From positions 1 to 64,000 of the forward strand of contig JAINUG010000323.1 in the NCBI GenBank assembly GCA_029706075.1: a stretch of DNA of 64,000 bases, read 5' to 3'. Position 1 is the stretch's first letter, and the number at the start of each line of letters is the position of its first letter. A model generated the notes under the pieces. That model saw nothing but the letters and a program-made list of their open reading frames with translations. It did not search any database and was not told the origin of the DNA. Position numbers and translations under genes: made by a program. The stretch comes from Aldrovandia affinis (Eukaryota > Chordata > Actinopteri > Notacanthiformes > Halosauridae). Positions 56,301 to 64,000 of this stretch are shown here, one piece after another.

Positions 56301-57042
56301 GTACAGGGTAGCACAGTAAGCCTACAAAACATCAAACATCACGCCTTACATCCCGCGAATCAGTTCAATTAGAGTAGGCCACCAGCTAACTAGCTAGCTA
56401 TCGATAACAAGCTAGCTCGCTGGTAATGTAGAGCAAGCAAAACTGTCTAGCTACGTGGCAAACGTGTACACACAGTTGCAGGACAGTGGTTAATCAGAAC
56501 GGAACACGGTCGAGAATAGATTTTTAACGTGGCCAATTTGTAACTTGAAGTGTCATTGTGATAACGTTATCTTAGGTAGTTTGCGGCGAGCTACAGTTAC
56601 GTTACAGTAGCTGGCTGGACAGCTAAATTGTTCGCTGTACAGCTAGTTAGCACAATCCATAGCTTGAACGTAGCTGGGTAGCCAACTAGCAAGTTATTTG
56701 TTTTAACGAGACATCATACAGCAATTCTATATCTCATTAGCTGGTTGTGTCCCTGTATTTGCATCTTCGTCGAAGAGCTGGCCAGCTTCCTAGGTAGACA
56801 ACCACAAAACAAACAGTAGTTCAAAGCTATGTGCTACTAGCCTGCTAGCTAACAGTCCCATCGTGTGTGCTCACCTCTGCGGGTACAGGGAGAGTCTCAG
56901 CCGCAGCGCGGATCTCCAGAATGGAGTCCGTTTGCTTCTCTGTCAAGGGTGCAGTAGCATCGGCCTGGCGGTCCCACAAATACAGCTTTTCACGGGTCTC
57001 TTTATCGGTCAGATCCAAGAGAGACTGGTCCACCACCGCCAT
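37847..57042 (-). CDS. cog3: Conserved oligomeric Golgi complex subunit 3 (COG3), complete
   Basis: There are 23 coding exons, 57042 down to 37847: 57042-56875, 55678-55532, 55328-55267, 54876-54711, 54008-53934, 53658-53566, 53148-53023, 52457-52377, 49643-49600, 49034-48908, 48430-48339, 45075-44936, 44279-44119, 43945-43837, 42722-42607, 42076-41987, 41123-41003, 40676-40588, 40232-40098, 39644-39569, 38896-38769, 38596-38498, 37876-37847. All borders are GT-AG and all phases agree, giving about 824 aa (human COG3 is 828). COG3 is a lobe A subunit of the COG tethering complex, peripheral on the Golgi, needed for retrograde vesicle traffic and normal glycosylation. Recognised segments include [78 protein letters not shown] and [12 protein letters not shown]; it ends INLLLSANK. 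The second of two adjacent ATGs (57042) is chosen for its better context (A at -3, G at +4). Exon 13, 12, 11 and 22 splice sites lie in repeats or next to a transposon. Confidence 0.96.
38239..38518. repeat. 42-bp minisatellite spanning the cog3 exon 22 splice donor
   Basis: Seven units, exactly 42 bp apart, have the phrase TTACCTG beginning at 38242, 38284, 38326, 38368, 38410, 38452 and 38494. The last unit is the genuine end of exon 22 and its donor. In transcript sense each unit holds TGTCCCTCTATGGAGCAG followed by GTAACC, that is exon end plus donor. Units differ by a few substitutions. Confidence 0.95.
39011..39189 (+). mobile_element. tRNA-derived SINE with 13-bp target duplications
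   Basis: The head CTCTGTGGCTCAGTTGGTAG and box B GGTTCATTCC are tRNA-like. The tail has ATGTATGCATTCACTACTGT and TCTGCTAAATGGC. Identical flanks AACCGGACTTGTG at 39011-39023 and 39177-39189 are the target-site duplication. It lies in cog3 intron 20, antisense to the gene. Confidence 0.9.
42800..43800. repeat. Complex GT-rich satellite in cog3 intron 14
   Basis: About 1 kb is made almost entirely of GTGT runs punctuated by the decamer GAATGCTAGT and variants, at irregular intervals. It fills most of the intron between exons 14 and 15. In the transcript it reads as CA-rich RNA, and its high end comes within about 50 bases of the exon 14 donor. Confidence 0.95.
43529..43605. repeat. (GA)n microsatellite
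   Basis: About 77 bases of pure GA repeat, inside the GT-rich satellite of cog3 intron 14. Confidence 0.95.
44284..44331. repeat. (CA)n(TA)n microsatellite at the cog3 exon 13 acceptor
   Basis: On the transcribed strand this reads (TA)n(TG)n and runs directly into CTGCAG at the exon 13 border (44279). The TG repeat therefore occupies the place of the polypyrimidine tract. Confidence 0.95.
45121..46722 (-). mobile_element. Apparently intact Tc1-like transposon with IR/DR ends
   Basis: The 1602-bp element lies between TA dinucleotides (45119-45120 and 46723-46724) in cog3 intron 11. Inverted repeats of about 198 bp (45121-45318 and 46524-46722) differ at very few positions. Each contains an outer and an inner copy of a short motif (GGAAAATAAGTATTTAGTCA outside, GGAAAATAAGTATTTGGTCA inside), the IR/DR layout of Tc1 elements such as Sleeping Beauty. 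The transposase frame is open. The sequence matches, from memory, a very abundant Tc1 family of salmonid-type fish genomes. Confidence 0.95.
45335..46357 (-). CDS. Tc1-like transposase, full-length open frame
   Basis: A 340-residue uninterrupted frame begins [20 protein letters not shown] and ends KGYITKY. It would bind the element's inverted repeats and move it by cut-and-paste into TA sites. The N-terminal paired-like region has two helix-turn-helix parts separated by a GRPR-like linker, here RSGAPRKIS. The catalytic triad is visible: Asp in [11 protein letters not shown], Asp in [11 protein letters not shown] and Glu in DLNPIENLW, with 34 residues between the last two (DD34E). The glycine-rich box reads [15 protein letters not shown]. 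The gene lies in the same direction as the host gene cog3. No damage is seen, but whether it is active cannot be judged from one copy. Confidence 0.93.
   Translation of the reverse strand: MAKTKELSKDTRNKIVDLHRAGKTESAIGKQLVVKKSTVGAIIRKWKTYKTTGNLPRSGAPRKISPRGVKMITRTVSKNPRTTRGDLVNDLQRAGTKVTKATISNTLRRQGLKSCSARRVPLLKPVHVQARLRFAREHLDDPEEDWENVMWSDETKIELFGRNSTSRVWRRKNAELHPKNTIPTVKHGGGNIMLWGCFSAKGPGRLIRVKERMNGAMYREILSENLLPSARALKMKRGWVFQHDNDPKHTARATKEWLRKKHFKVLEWPSQSPDLNPIENLWRELKVRVAQRQPQNITALEEICMEEWANLPATVCGNLVKTYRKRLTSVIANKGYITKY
48165..48310 (+). repeat. tRNA-derived SINE (same family as 39011)
   Basis: The head TGCGGCTCAGTGGGTAGAGC, box B GGTTTGATTCC and tail ATGTATGCATTCACTACTTC, TCTGCTAAATGGC match the SINE in intron 20. 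A second partial head (CCTCTGTGGCTCAGTTTGG) lies just before it at 48018. It lies in cog3 intron 11, close to exon 11. Confidence 0.75.
48434..48478. repeat. (CA)n(CAGA)n repeat at the cog3 exon 11 acceptor
   Basis: In transcript sense it reads (TCTG)n(TG)n followed by TCCACAG at the exon 11 border (48430). It therefore replaces the usual pyrimidine tract. Confidence 0.9.
49361..49393. repeat. (GCAC)n microsatellite
   Basis: A short run of GCAC units in cog3 intron 9, preceded by CA and CGCA repeats from about 49303. Confidence 0.85.
49866..50170 (-). mobile_element. SINE copy C (ATTGGC-tail family), reverse orientation
   Basis: On the minus strand it has box B GGGGTTTGATTCC, the core GATTGGCTGTCCACCCCAGG and the tail GTAATTGGCTACTAAATTGG-GAGAAAAATGG. 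The head differs from copies B and E. It lies in cog3 intron 8, in the sense direction of the gene, next to the Tc1-like element. Confidence 0.75.
50247..51472 (+). mobile_element. Tc1-like transposon, decayed
   Basis: The element lies between TA dinucleotides. Its ends are CACTGCCTGGCCAAAAAAAG at the left and the complement CTTTTTTTTTGGGACGGGCAGTG-type end at the right. It sits in cog3 intron 8, opposite to the gene. The different ends and protein show it is a separate family from the intact element in intron 11. Confidence 0.85.
50407..51440 (+). pseudogene. Tc1-like transposase with stops and a frameshift
   Basis: The frame begins [20 protein letters not shown]. It shows the helix-turn-helix part ([20 protein letters not shown]), a stop at about 50651, another in the DNA-binding region, and then the catalytic domain: [50 protein letters not shown]. 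It ends at KGGPTKY. A frameshift near 51110 splits the core. All three catalytic acids are still recognisable, but the gene is dead. Confidence 0.85.
54119..54163. repeat. 45-bp near-perfect palindrome
   Basis: Arms of 22 bases (54119-54140 and 54142-54163) pair with a single mismatch around one base. The half reads ATTCTCGGTGAACCAGCCCC. The motif AAGGGGTTGGTTCACCGA resembles the terminal repeat of MITE families common in teleosts, so this may be two ends fused after loss of the middle. It lies in cog3 intron 4. Confidence 0.8.
54306..54650 (-). mobile_element. SINE copy D (ATTGGC-tail family), reverse orientation
   Basis: The minus strand shows a possible box A (TGGTCTAGAGG), box B GGGGTTTGATTCC, the core CAATTGGCTGTCCGCCCCAG and the tail GTAATTGGCTACTGAAAATG. 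It resembles copy C more than B or E. It lies in cog3 intron 4. Confidence 0.75.
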
Positions 57043-58657
57043 CATCAAAGTCACGTCAGCATCGACAAGCGATCCTGTTCCGGGGGGCGGAGAGTTCTGA
57101 CAGTAACAACCAATCCACTGGAAGTTCTTTCGTTTCCGCCCTGACACAAGGTCCGGATACTGTTTCGCCCAACAACCCAATCCAGGATCAGTTAATTTAT
57201 CCTTAATCCTAAACCCAACCATTTAGTGTAAAGGTATATATTACGATTTGGCATCAATATTTGGTAAATAGTCAATGGAAATTGGGGGCTATAAACAACC
57301 AGTATTATTTTGGAGTTTGCTTTTTTTAGTTTGAGAGTCCTCTCTGGGTGTTCATGCACGCTATGAATTGCTCGACTGGAAATGTACTGATGGTCCTTTT
57401 GTGTTTTTTCTGTAGAAGGTCATGATCGAGGTATCTCAAGGTCTACAAGGCGTTTTCTTTTAGGCCTTGAAAGCCTGAATGTTTTGCATGTGTTCCTTTA
57501 TTATTGTACACCCCGAATAACTTGTAACGTATGCCCTTAGGCACAAGGTTCTGCATGGTTAAAGCCAGACAGGTCATAACATTCTGACACATACATGTTC
57601 ATTTATGTCCTCGCTCCATATCGGATAAATACATCACTAAAACAAGTATTTCTTCCATGTTCTTATTTATTTTCCCCACACCCAAATTGTCTCAAGGCAT
57701 TTCCCCCTGAATGAACCATAATGCATGTTTCATTGGTAAAAATCATTTAATTATTGTTCTCAAATCCCATGCATATGTATATACAGAGAGTAGACATAAT
57801 AATGGAAACAATATATGAATATGAACTAATAAGTATTTGGGCCACCCTTTGCCTTCACAACAGCTTAAATCCTTCTTGGAATACTGTTATAATTTTTTTT
57901 TACTGTTTCTAGTGGGACATTTCGACACATCCCCCTTGACATTAAATAATTTTCCAGTTTCTGTGACTGATGCACCTGCAACTCTTGACACTGCTTGCAC
58001 CTTGCACCACTGGACCTCTTTCAAAATGTGTTAGATCCCAGGTGTTGCTTTAGAAACTCAGATATTAAAATGTTGATTTTAAAATGTATATCACATTCTT
58101 TCTGTTGGGATAATTACCATAACCACATACGCATAAGACAACACATGGGGGCACTGAAAGCCGGTAATTTTGACAGCAATTTGTTATCCCGTATCAAAAC
58201 AAGAGAAATGGTTAATGTAATGAACAGAAACCTGAGCCCATGAGATTTCTAGCCACCCTATTACCCTGTGCTGTGACTTTCTCCTCCCTGAAGGCTGAAG
58301 CTTATAGGGCTGAGCTTGGTTAGTCCTACGACAGGAGACCTTCTGGGAAAATTAGCTTGCTGCTAGAGGTGGTGTTGTTGTTCCAATACAGGGCAGTCTT
58401 CCCTTTGACCCAACAGAAAATCAATGCCCCTGTGACCGACAGGGATGCCGTGCTATAGGAGATGCCATCATTCAGATGAGAAGTTATTCTGAGATTGTGA
58501 CTGAATGTGGTCATTCAACGTAACATGAATTCCTTCTCACAAGGATAAATGGATTCCCTGGTGCCCTGGTCAAATTTTCATATTATATATACAGTAGGGT
58601 GTGCAAAAAAAACATGACGTTGTCACACGCGTTCGCTGGTTTGCAATTTTGATCCAC

Positions 58658-58770
58658 TTAATGAGAAAACCTGGCAGTATAAATAGGGTTAATTCACTGC
58701 GCGCAACCCCTCAACGTTATATTTTGATGTATGTATTTAACTGATTTTTATACTGCCAGGTTCTCATTAA
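58658..58770. repeat. Inverted repeat, ~25-bp arms
   Basis: Arms 58658-58683 and 58747-58770 pair along TTAATGAGAAAACCTGGCAG and ATAAA, with a 2-base gap in the right arm, around a 63-base centre. It may be a degenerate MITE. Confidence 0.65.
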
Positions 58771-61507
58771 GGCAGGAATTCTGGTTTGTGAATCCTGCCA
58801 ATAGGAGACAATTAATATGGGTGTCCTCTCCAGAAAAATAGCAGCCCTGACCACACGGGCACAACCATGTCTTGTCTTTTAAGGGTTCAGTGGAATTGAG
58901 CAAGTAAACATTTCTGCATGATGAAGGCCGGTACTCATGGAAATCTGTTGTATATGCAGGTAAAAGCCATAAGGACAGCACCTGATTAACTGGAGGAGAC
59001 CTTAATGCACAATGAGAGGGGGAGACACATAACATGTTTGTAGGACATTCACGGCATTCACGATTCAGTGGGGCACATCACATTGACGCCAGATGGATAG
59101 GTTACCACAGTCCTAAGTGCAGGATGTGGCTCTGGTGGTCAACACATTTGTCCCTTAATTATGTGATTGGATGAGCCATTACAAATGAATAATCTGTCGG
59201 ATTGTGGCTCACAAGGATTGCGGTTGCAAAATCAACAGTCATAGCATTCACACTGAAAATACTAAACACACAGAAGACAATGAAAAACAAGGATTACATG
59301 TACATGGACAATCACATTTGTACATACATGATACGAGTTTATTAAACATGTACACTTTCATACATTTATATTAAGGGATCATGGGCCAGGGTGGGGGACA
59401 GGGGTGGCTCATTCACCGTAACATTGAGCACAATTCTCATTCAATTTTCAACATCATGATACCAGTTTTAAAGGGCCAAGTAATTAAACCTGCCACGCCG
59501 AGAACATGGATTTGAATATACATTCAAAGAAAAGAATACATTCAACATGTTCAGTACCAGACTTTGCCACAGAACATGCTTAAGACTCCACATAATTCTC
59601 AACTCGGATTGAACACCACATCCGCTCAACAGAAACGAAAGAGGTCACTCTCCACTCTTTTCCATTTACACTAGGGCTGTCATTTCTGCTCAGTGAGTGG
59701 AGCAAAGATTCGACTTAGTCTCACCCACAGACTCTCTTGAAGACTCACCTGTACAAATTGGGCTTTTGGATTAGAACAAGATCAATGTCAACGTAATCCA
59801 GGCTTTAAAACACTAGATACGCCCGTACTTTGGGATAAATCTTCATTCGTCTTTCTACGGTCCACACTGCCATCTCGTTACCTTATCCATGTTATCTTTC
59901 AGGAATTTACTTCATCCCTTCATCATGATGCTCGGTAGACGTGCGAGTGATGGACTGAATGCCTGAAAGGAAGTTTGGATTCTAGGCCAAGGGGTTGCCT
60001 GCACATGGCACGCAGAGGGTTCGGCACAGCCTAAATGTACAGGCGGTCTTCTCTGCACAACGACATGCGACAGCAATGAGCCTTCCGGTCTCAGCGGCAC
60101 CGAGAAGTGTCATTACGCAGGTATGCCAGAAGATGAGAAGATCTGATGCTAAAAGGTCAGAGAGAAGCCTATTCTGCAGCCCTTCCATTCAACGCGAGTC
60201 GCGATGCAAAGGAACACTTAAAGACAGCACGAGGACAAGCGCATTCCTCTCGTGCGCAGCCCAGTGATCGAAGCTCTTCACACACAGGCACGATTCGGGA
60301 TCGAGAACAGTGGAAACCCTAGCCATCCTTAACTCAAATTAGGCAAGGCTTTGCCCAGGCACTCTTTCCATCCCAAACAAACCTGCTCAAGGAAATAAAA
60401 AGCACAATTAGAGAATCCAAATAGAGAAAACAAAAAACAAACAAAACAAAAAAATCTGTCATCGTGTGATCAATTTTAACAATAAACGCTTGTCGTTTTC
60501 TCCCTTTATCTGCACAACTGAAGTCTCCAGGAACAAACGGGCTCCCCAATAGTTGCCTCGGTCTTGCATTCACAGCCCGTGTCCACCTGCCATCTCTGAG
60601 AAAGTCGGCACAAGCTTAATAGGGGCCACAGAAAGCAACAGGTTATAAGCGGTGGGGTTCGGTCGGTCTCTAGCACAGAATGTACGAGCGCATTGTGGAA
60701 CGTTGGCAGAGCTACACGACCGAAGGTTTCCATTAACACTCAACATGCCTGTAGAGGATGCCTATATATGTTACATAACACATCAAGTATAAAACGCAGG
60801 CTGTTCGTGAAGCACTACTAATAGAAAACACAAATAACATAGGAAGGAATTCCTACCGGAGGGGGGAGAGAGGAGGAAAAAAATATATATATATATCAGG
60901 AACAAATATGCTAACTGATACAGGTACCAATTTTGATTTTTGCAGAACAAATATCTCAGCCGCAACTGCAGCTGCAGTTTGTGCATAAATTATTACCTGC
61001 GATGTATCGAGATGGGAAAAGTGACTTGTGCTTTTGACCAATAGGCTAGTACTTTAGAGCCATCCCTATAGATGAGGCTGGGGAATACTGAGCAACAGGA
61101 GCCCAGCACCGTTGGGATTGCTTTTCCCATGTCCTGGCACGATGATCAGGGAGTCCACCTCATAAGGTTGTATAGCAACACTGTCTGAGACACCCTAGGT
61201 AACAAACTTTAAATCTACACATGGCGATCTGTGTTTTCAAAACAATACTGTATACTTTCTTAAAAAAGAAATTAAAAAAATAAGCTAGAAACCAATATTA
61301 AATAGCACAGTAGCATTTGCTATGACAATGGCACATAAAAACAGGTCTCCCATAACACTGGGATCATTTTGAAAATATGTTATAATGCAAGTCATGAATA
61401 TAAAAACAGAGCATACATCAGTGACAATGAATCTTGATCCAACACAGTTGCTTTGGTTTCAGTGAAGATGCATAAATGCAAATGGCATACTGCACATTGT
61501 AACTGTA

Positions 61508-61922
61508 GAAATAATTTGCTTGGGGGGCCTCCGATAGCGTATCGGTCTAACCTGTATTGGCTGGTCCTTTACGAGTGTGAGCTGCCTATGACGGTCGCGG
61601 TTCGAAACCTGACTGTACCAGACCGACCCTGATCGGGGGCACCGTTTGGCTGTCTGCCCCGGGGGGGTGGGGCGGTGCAGCATGAGTTCGCTGAGAAGCG
61701 CGTAAGGGTGACTCAAGTATGTGGGTGGGCAAATTCTGTCTCAAAGGAAGCCCTCTGAGAATTAGCTTGCCTCGTACAGACAAGCGTCAAATTTGTGTGG
61801 GGAGGGCAAATCAAAATAAATAGTGCATATAATTGGCCACCAAATTGGGAGAAAAACAGGAAAAGAAATCAAAAATTATATATATATATTTTTTTTTTTT
61901 AAAAGAGGAAATAATTCGCTTG
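61508..61922 (+). mobile_element. Full-length SINE copy E with 15-bp target duplications
   Basis: Flanks GAAATAATTTGCTTG (61508-61522) and GAAATAATTCGCTTG (61908-61922) match at 14 of 15 positions and define the insertion. Inside are box A (TAGCGTATCGG), box B (GGTTCGAAACC), the core GTTTGGCTGTCTGCCCCGGG, the tail ATAATTGGCCACCAAATTGG-GAGAAAAACAGG and a final A/T-rich stretch. It lies in the probable slc25a30 3' UTR, antisense to the gene. Confidence 0.9.
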
Positions 61923-62407
61923 ATGTGAAGAGGCAAGAAAGGATTGCACTGTGCACGACGTGACATTATGAATGGATTATGATCATACGAATGCTTTCTG
62001 AAATCAGAAATTGACCTCTCACAAATACCTATCACGAGGAAGTTATGAACGGTGCGTCCTCAACACCTAGATTAGATCTCTTAATGATTTGTCAATATCC
62101 AGTTTGATTGCACGGCCCAATGCGACATATTGCAAAAGGAGCAAAGCTCCTTACGAGAGGTTTGGTGGGAGATGCGCCATAATTTCCATTGGATTGAGTA
62201 TGCTACACGCCCAGTATCGCACACGACACAAGTAGAAAGTGTGTGTTGTGCGACGTGGTACACGTATTCAGGCGCGGTCCTGATTAAAAATGCCCGTCCC
62301 CGAGGATCGTGGACATTTCGCTGTTGGTTGGCGCCCTGTTGGGTCTTTCGATTTTCACTGATGCGCCGGTGCAGCGTCCTCCCTCCTCCCTGCAGCGTCG
62401 TTCCCGC

Positions 62408-63698
62408 TCACACCTCGATCTTCTTCAACTGCTCATACGTGATGAAGAACTATGAGAGACGCCAGTTAAGGAAAGTAGATCAACATCTAGTAGACCAACC
62501 CAGCGTCGGAGCCGTTCATCCCTTTGCATTCGGGAAAACGGCGCCAATGCGTTAAAACACGAACAAAACGTTTTAGATGGTTTTTACCCATGCGCAGTGT
62601 GCAGTCTAAATGATCACCGTAAAGCAAAGGGATAAGCATGGCAGACGCTTATGCGACTCTTTTATCCTTTTATTCTCTTTAAAAAAATGTTTTTACTACA
62701 TACTGTTACACGTTTCCTGTTTGTTTGTCTCTTTGCTGTAGTCTCTCTCTCTTTTTTTTTTTTTTACTCAGCACTGGCAAAGACAAATTCAATTTTATGC
62801 ATGCATGTATGCAAGTATGTACTACATGAAACTTGAAACTGAAAGCCGGGATGCAGAACAGTGTGTTTTCCACGCCACATTTGCTCGAGTGCTTTTTTGT
62901 GTTAATTGAGAGAAGCACTGAAGTTTCTCCCTCCCCACCGGCTCGCATTCCTATTTTCAACGCCATTAAGCCTGACGTACCACCTGGCCAGGCTTCGACT
63001 TCAAAGCTTTTCATTGTATAAAGTCCATTATGAATGCACACTTCAGTTCATCCCATTATATAATTGTAATCCTCTGCGAATGGTGTTAAACTAATGAAGC
63101 AGTTCCCCCCTTACCCACCCGACACTCTTCCAAACCATGCTGCGCTTCAAAAGCAGTGTTCTTGCATTTACACAAGTGTTACGTGCTTGTTGTGTAACAA
63201 TCGAAAGCAGCATTGTTAAACAAAGAGCAATGCGCCGTTCTGTCAGCTGCTACATTTAAAGGATACAATGATATTCCATGGACCCAGTCGCAACCAGTTG
63301 GGGAAGAATCCCTTATAGAGAGCGAAGAAACCTTCTGACCTCCACGTCTGAAAGAAACAAAGAAAACACAGAGTAGCCAGTGAACACACAAACAGCTTGT
63401 GCGTTCACAAAGAGCTGCCATTGTCCCTATACCTACAATCAATCGATGCATCTGAACACGGACACCAAGTGCTCCTCAACACTTAAAATGAGTGGTTTCA
63501 TAGGCTTCTAAAAGATTAAAAATAGTCGCTCCAGTGGTCCACACTTCCAGTTGCATTACCTGCAGCAGGCAATCGGCAGTGCCTTTGTACCCCGCGCAGC
63601 TCCCATCCAGCAAAGACCTCTGGTTCATCATGCGAGTCCGTACAACGTCAATGGGGTTAGAAGCCAGGGCCCCGGCCAGACCGCACACAAAACTGGAC
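62408..63698 (-). CDS. slc25a30: Mitochondrial carrier SLC25A30 (KMCP1), last three coding exons
   Basis: Exons 63698-63560, 63347-63267 and 62449-62408 have GT-AG borders and join in phase to the C-terminal ~86 residues; the upstream exons lie past the right edge. The protein belongs to the six-helix mitochondrial carrier family of the inner membrane, in the subgroup with UCP5 and KMCP1. The third-repeat signature [14 protein letters not shown] (Px[DE]xx[RK]x[RK]) is intact, followed by [38 protein letters not shown] and [13 protein letters not shown], then TGA. SLC25A14 is the closest alternative. SLC25A30 is preferred because human SLC25A30 is next to COG3. Confidence 0.9.
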
Positions 63699-64000
63699 CT
63701 TGATTTGAGAGAGGGGCGAAGCAGTCTTTCAGCTTTTACACCAGGGTTACTCAACCCTGATCCCAGAAGCGCTGCAGTACCTGAGGCTTCTGTTCCAGTC
63801 AGGTAATAAAATGTAAAAACAAACAACAACAAAAAAAACAATCATCGTCTAAATTCAACTAAAGAAAACCGCATCTCCAGTTCCGAGCCGACAAGACGCT
63901 GCACAAAACTATTTTAGTGCCCGTCACATATTGCTAGGTTATACAATCTAGGTTGAGTTCCTTTCGCAGAACAGTAGGAGCAAGGACTAATAATAGGATC
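63699..64000. other. slc25a30 intron, partial
   Basis: Sequence upstream of the first visible slc25a30 exon. No further exon is seen before the window ends. A short stretch (GGTTACTCAACCCTGATCCC) resembles dispersed fish repeats. Confidence 0.4.

Larger units (their letters stand above)
57043..62407. other. Intergenic region: cog3 promoter side and probable slc25a30 3' UTR
   Basis: No coding exon was found. The low end must hold the cog3 promoter and 5' UTR, though no TATA box is evident. A minus-strand AATAAA at 59343-59338 could end the slc25a30 transcript, giving a 3' UTR of about 3 kb. A fragment at 57830-57990 (GGGCCACCCTTTGCCTTCAC) looks like a dispersed repeat. A foldback (58658-58770) and a full-length SINE (61508-61922) are listed separately. 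Confidence 0.45.

Overview
The window is a stretch of ray-finned fish (teleost) nuclear DNA. It holds vertebrate genes split into many short exons with GT-AG introns, several Tc1-like transposons, tRNA-derived SINEs of fish type, a Ty3/Gypsy element and abundant CA/TA microsatellites. The species could not be named from sequence alone.

Three protein-coding genes are recognisable, all on the minus strand. From low to high coordinate they are an endothelin receptor type B gene (ednrb, 12827-17343, 8 coding exons), the complete Golgi tethering subunit gene cog3 (37847-57042, 23 coding exons, about 824 aa) and the last three coding exons of the mitochondrial carrier gene slc25a30 (62408-63698, running off the right edge). 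Every reported exon joins its neighbour in phase with GT/AG borders. cog3 and slc25a30 are also neighbours on human 13q14, and human EDNRB lies on the same chromosome arm. The genes do not share a pathway: ednrb is a G-protein-coupled receptor for endothelin peptides, cog3 acts in retrograde vesicle tethering at the Golgi, and slc25a30 is an inner-membrane carrier.

Region by region. 1-6908 is a nest of repeats: Tc1 and L2-like LINE scraps, then a decayed Ty3/Gypsy retrotransposon of the Gmr1 type (integrase ahead of reverse transcriptase) enclosed by two ~860 bp direct repeats. 6909-12826 is non-coding and AT-rich. 12827-17343 is ednrb. 17344-37846 is about 20 kb without a recognisable gene, holding three Tc1-like relics and two SINEs. 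37847-57042 is cog3, whose introns carry one apparently intact Tc1-like transposon, one broken one, four SINEs and large GT/GA repeats. 57043-62407 is intergenic sequence plus the probable slc25a30 3' UTR with a full-length SINE.

The most unusual points are these. The last internal cog3 exon has its splice donor embedded in a 42-bp minisatellite, giving seven in-frame donors. The ednrb copy lacks the TM3 disulfide cysteine because of a 6-bp in-frame deletion. An intact Tc1 element sits 45 bp from a cog3 splice acceptor. Two further cog3 acceptors are built on TG microsatellites.
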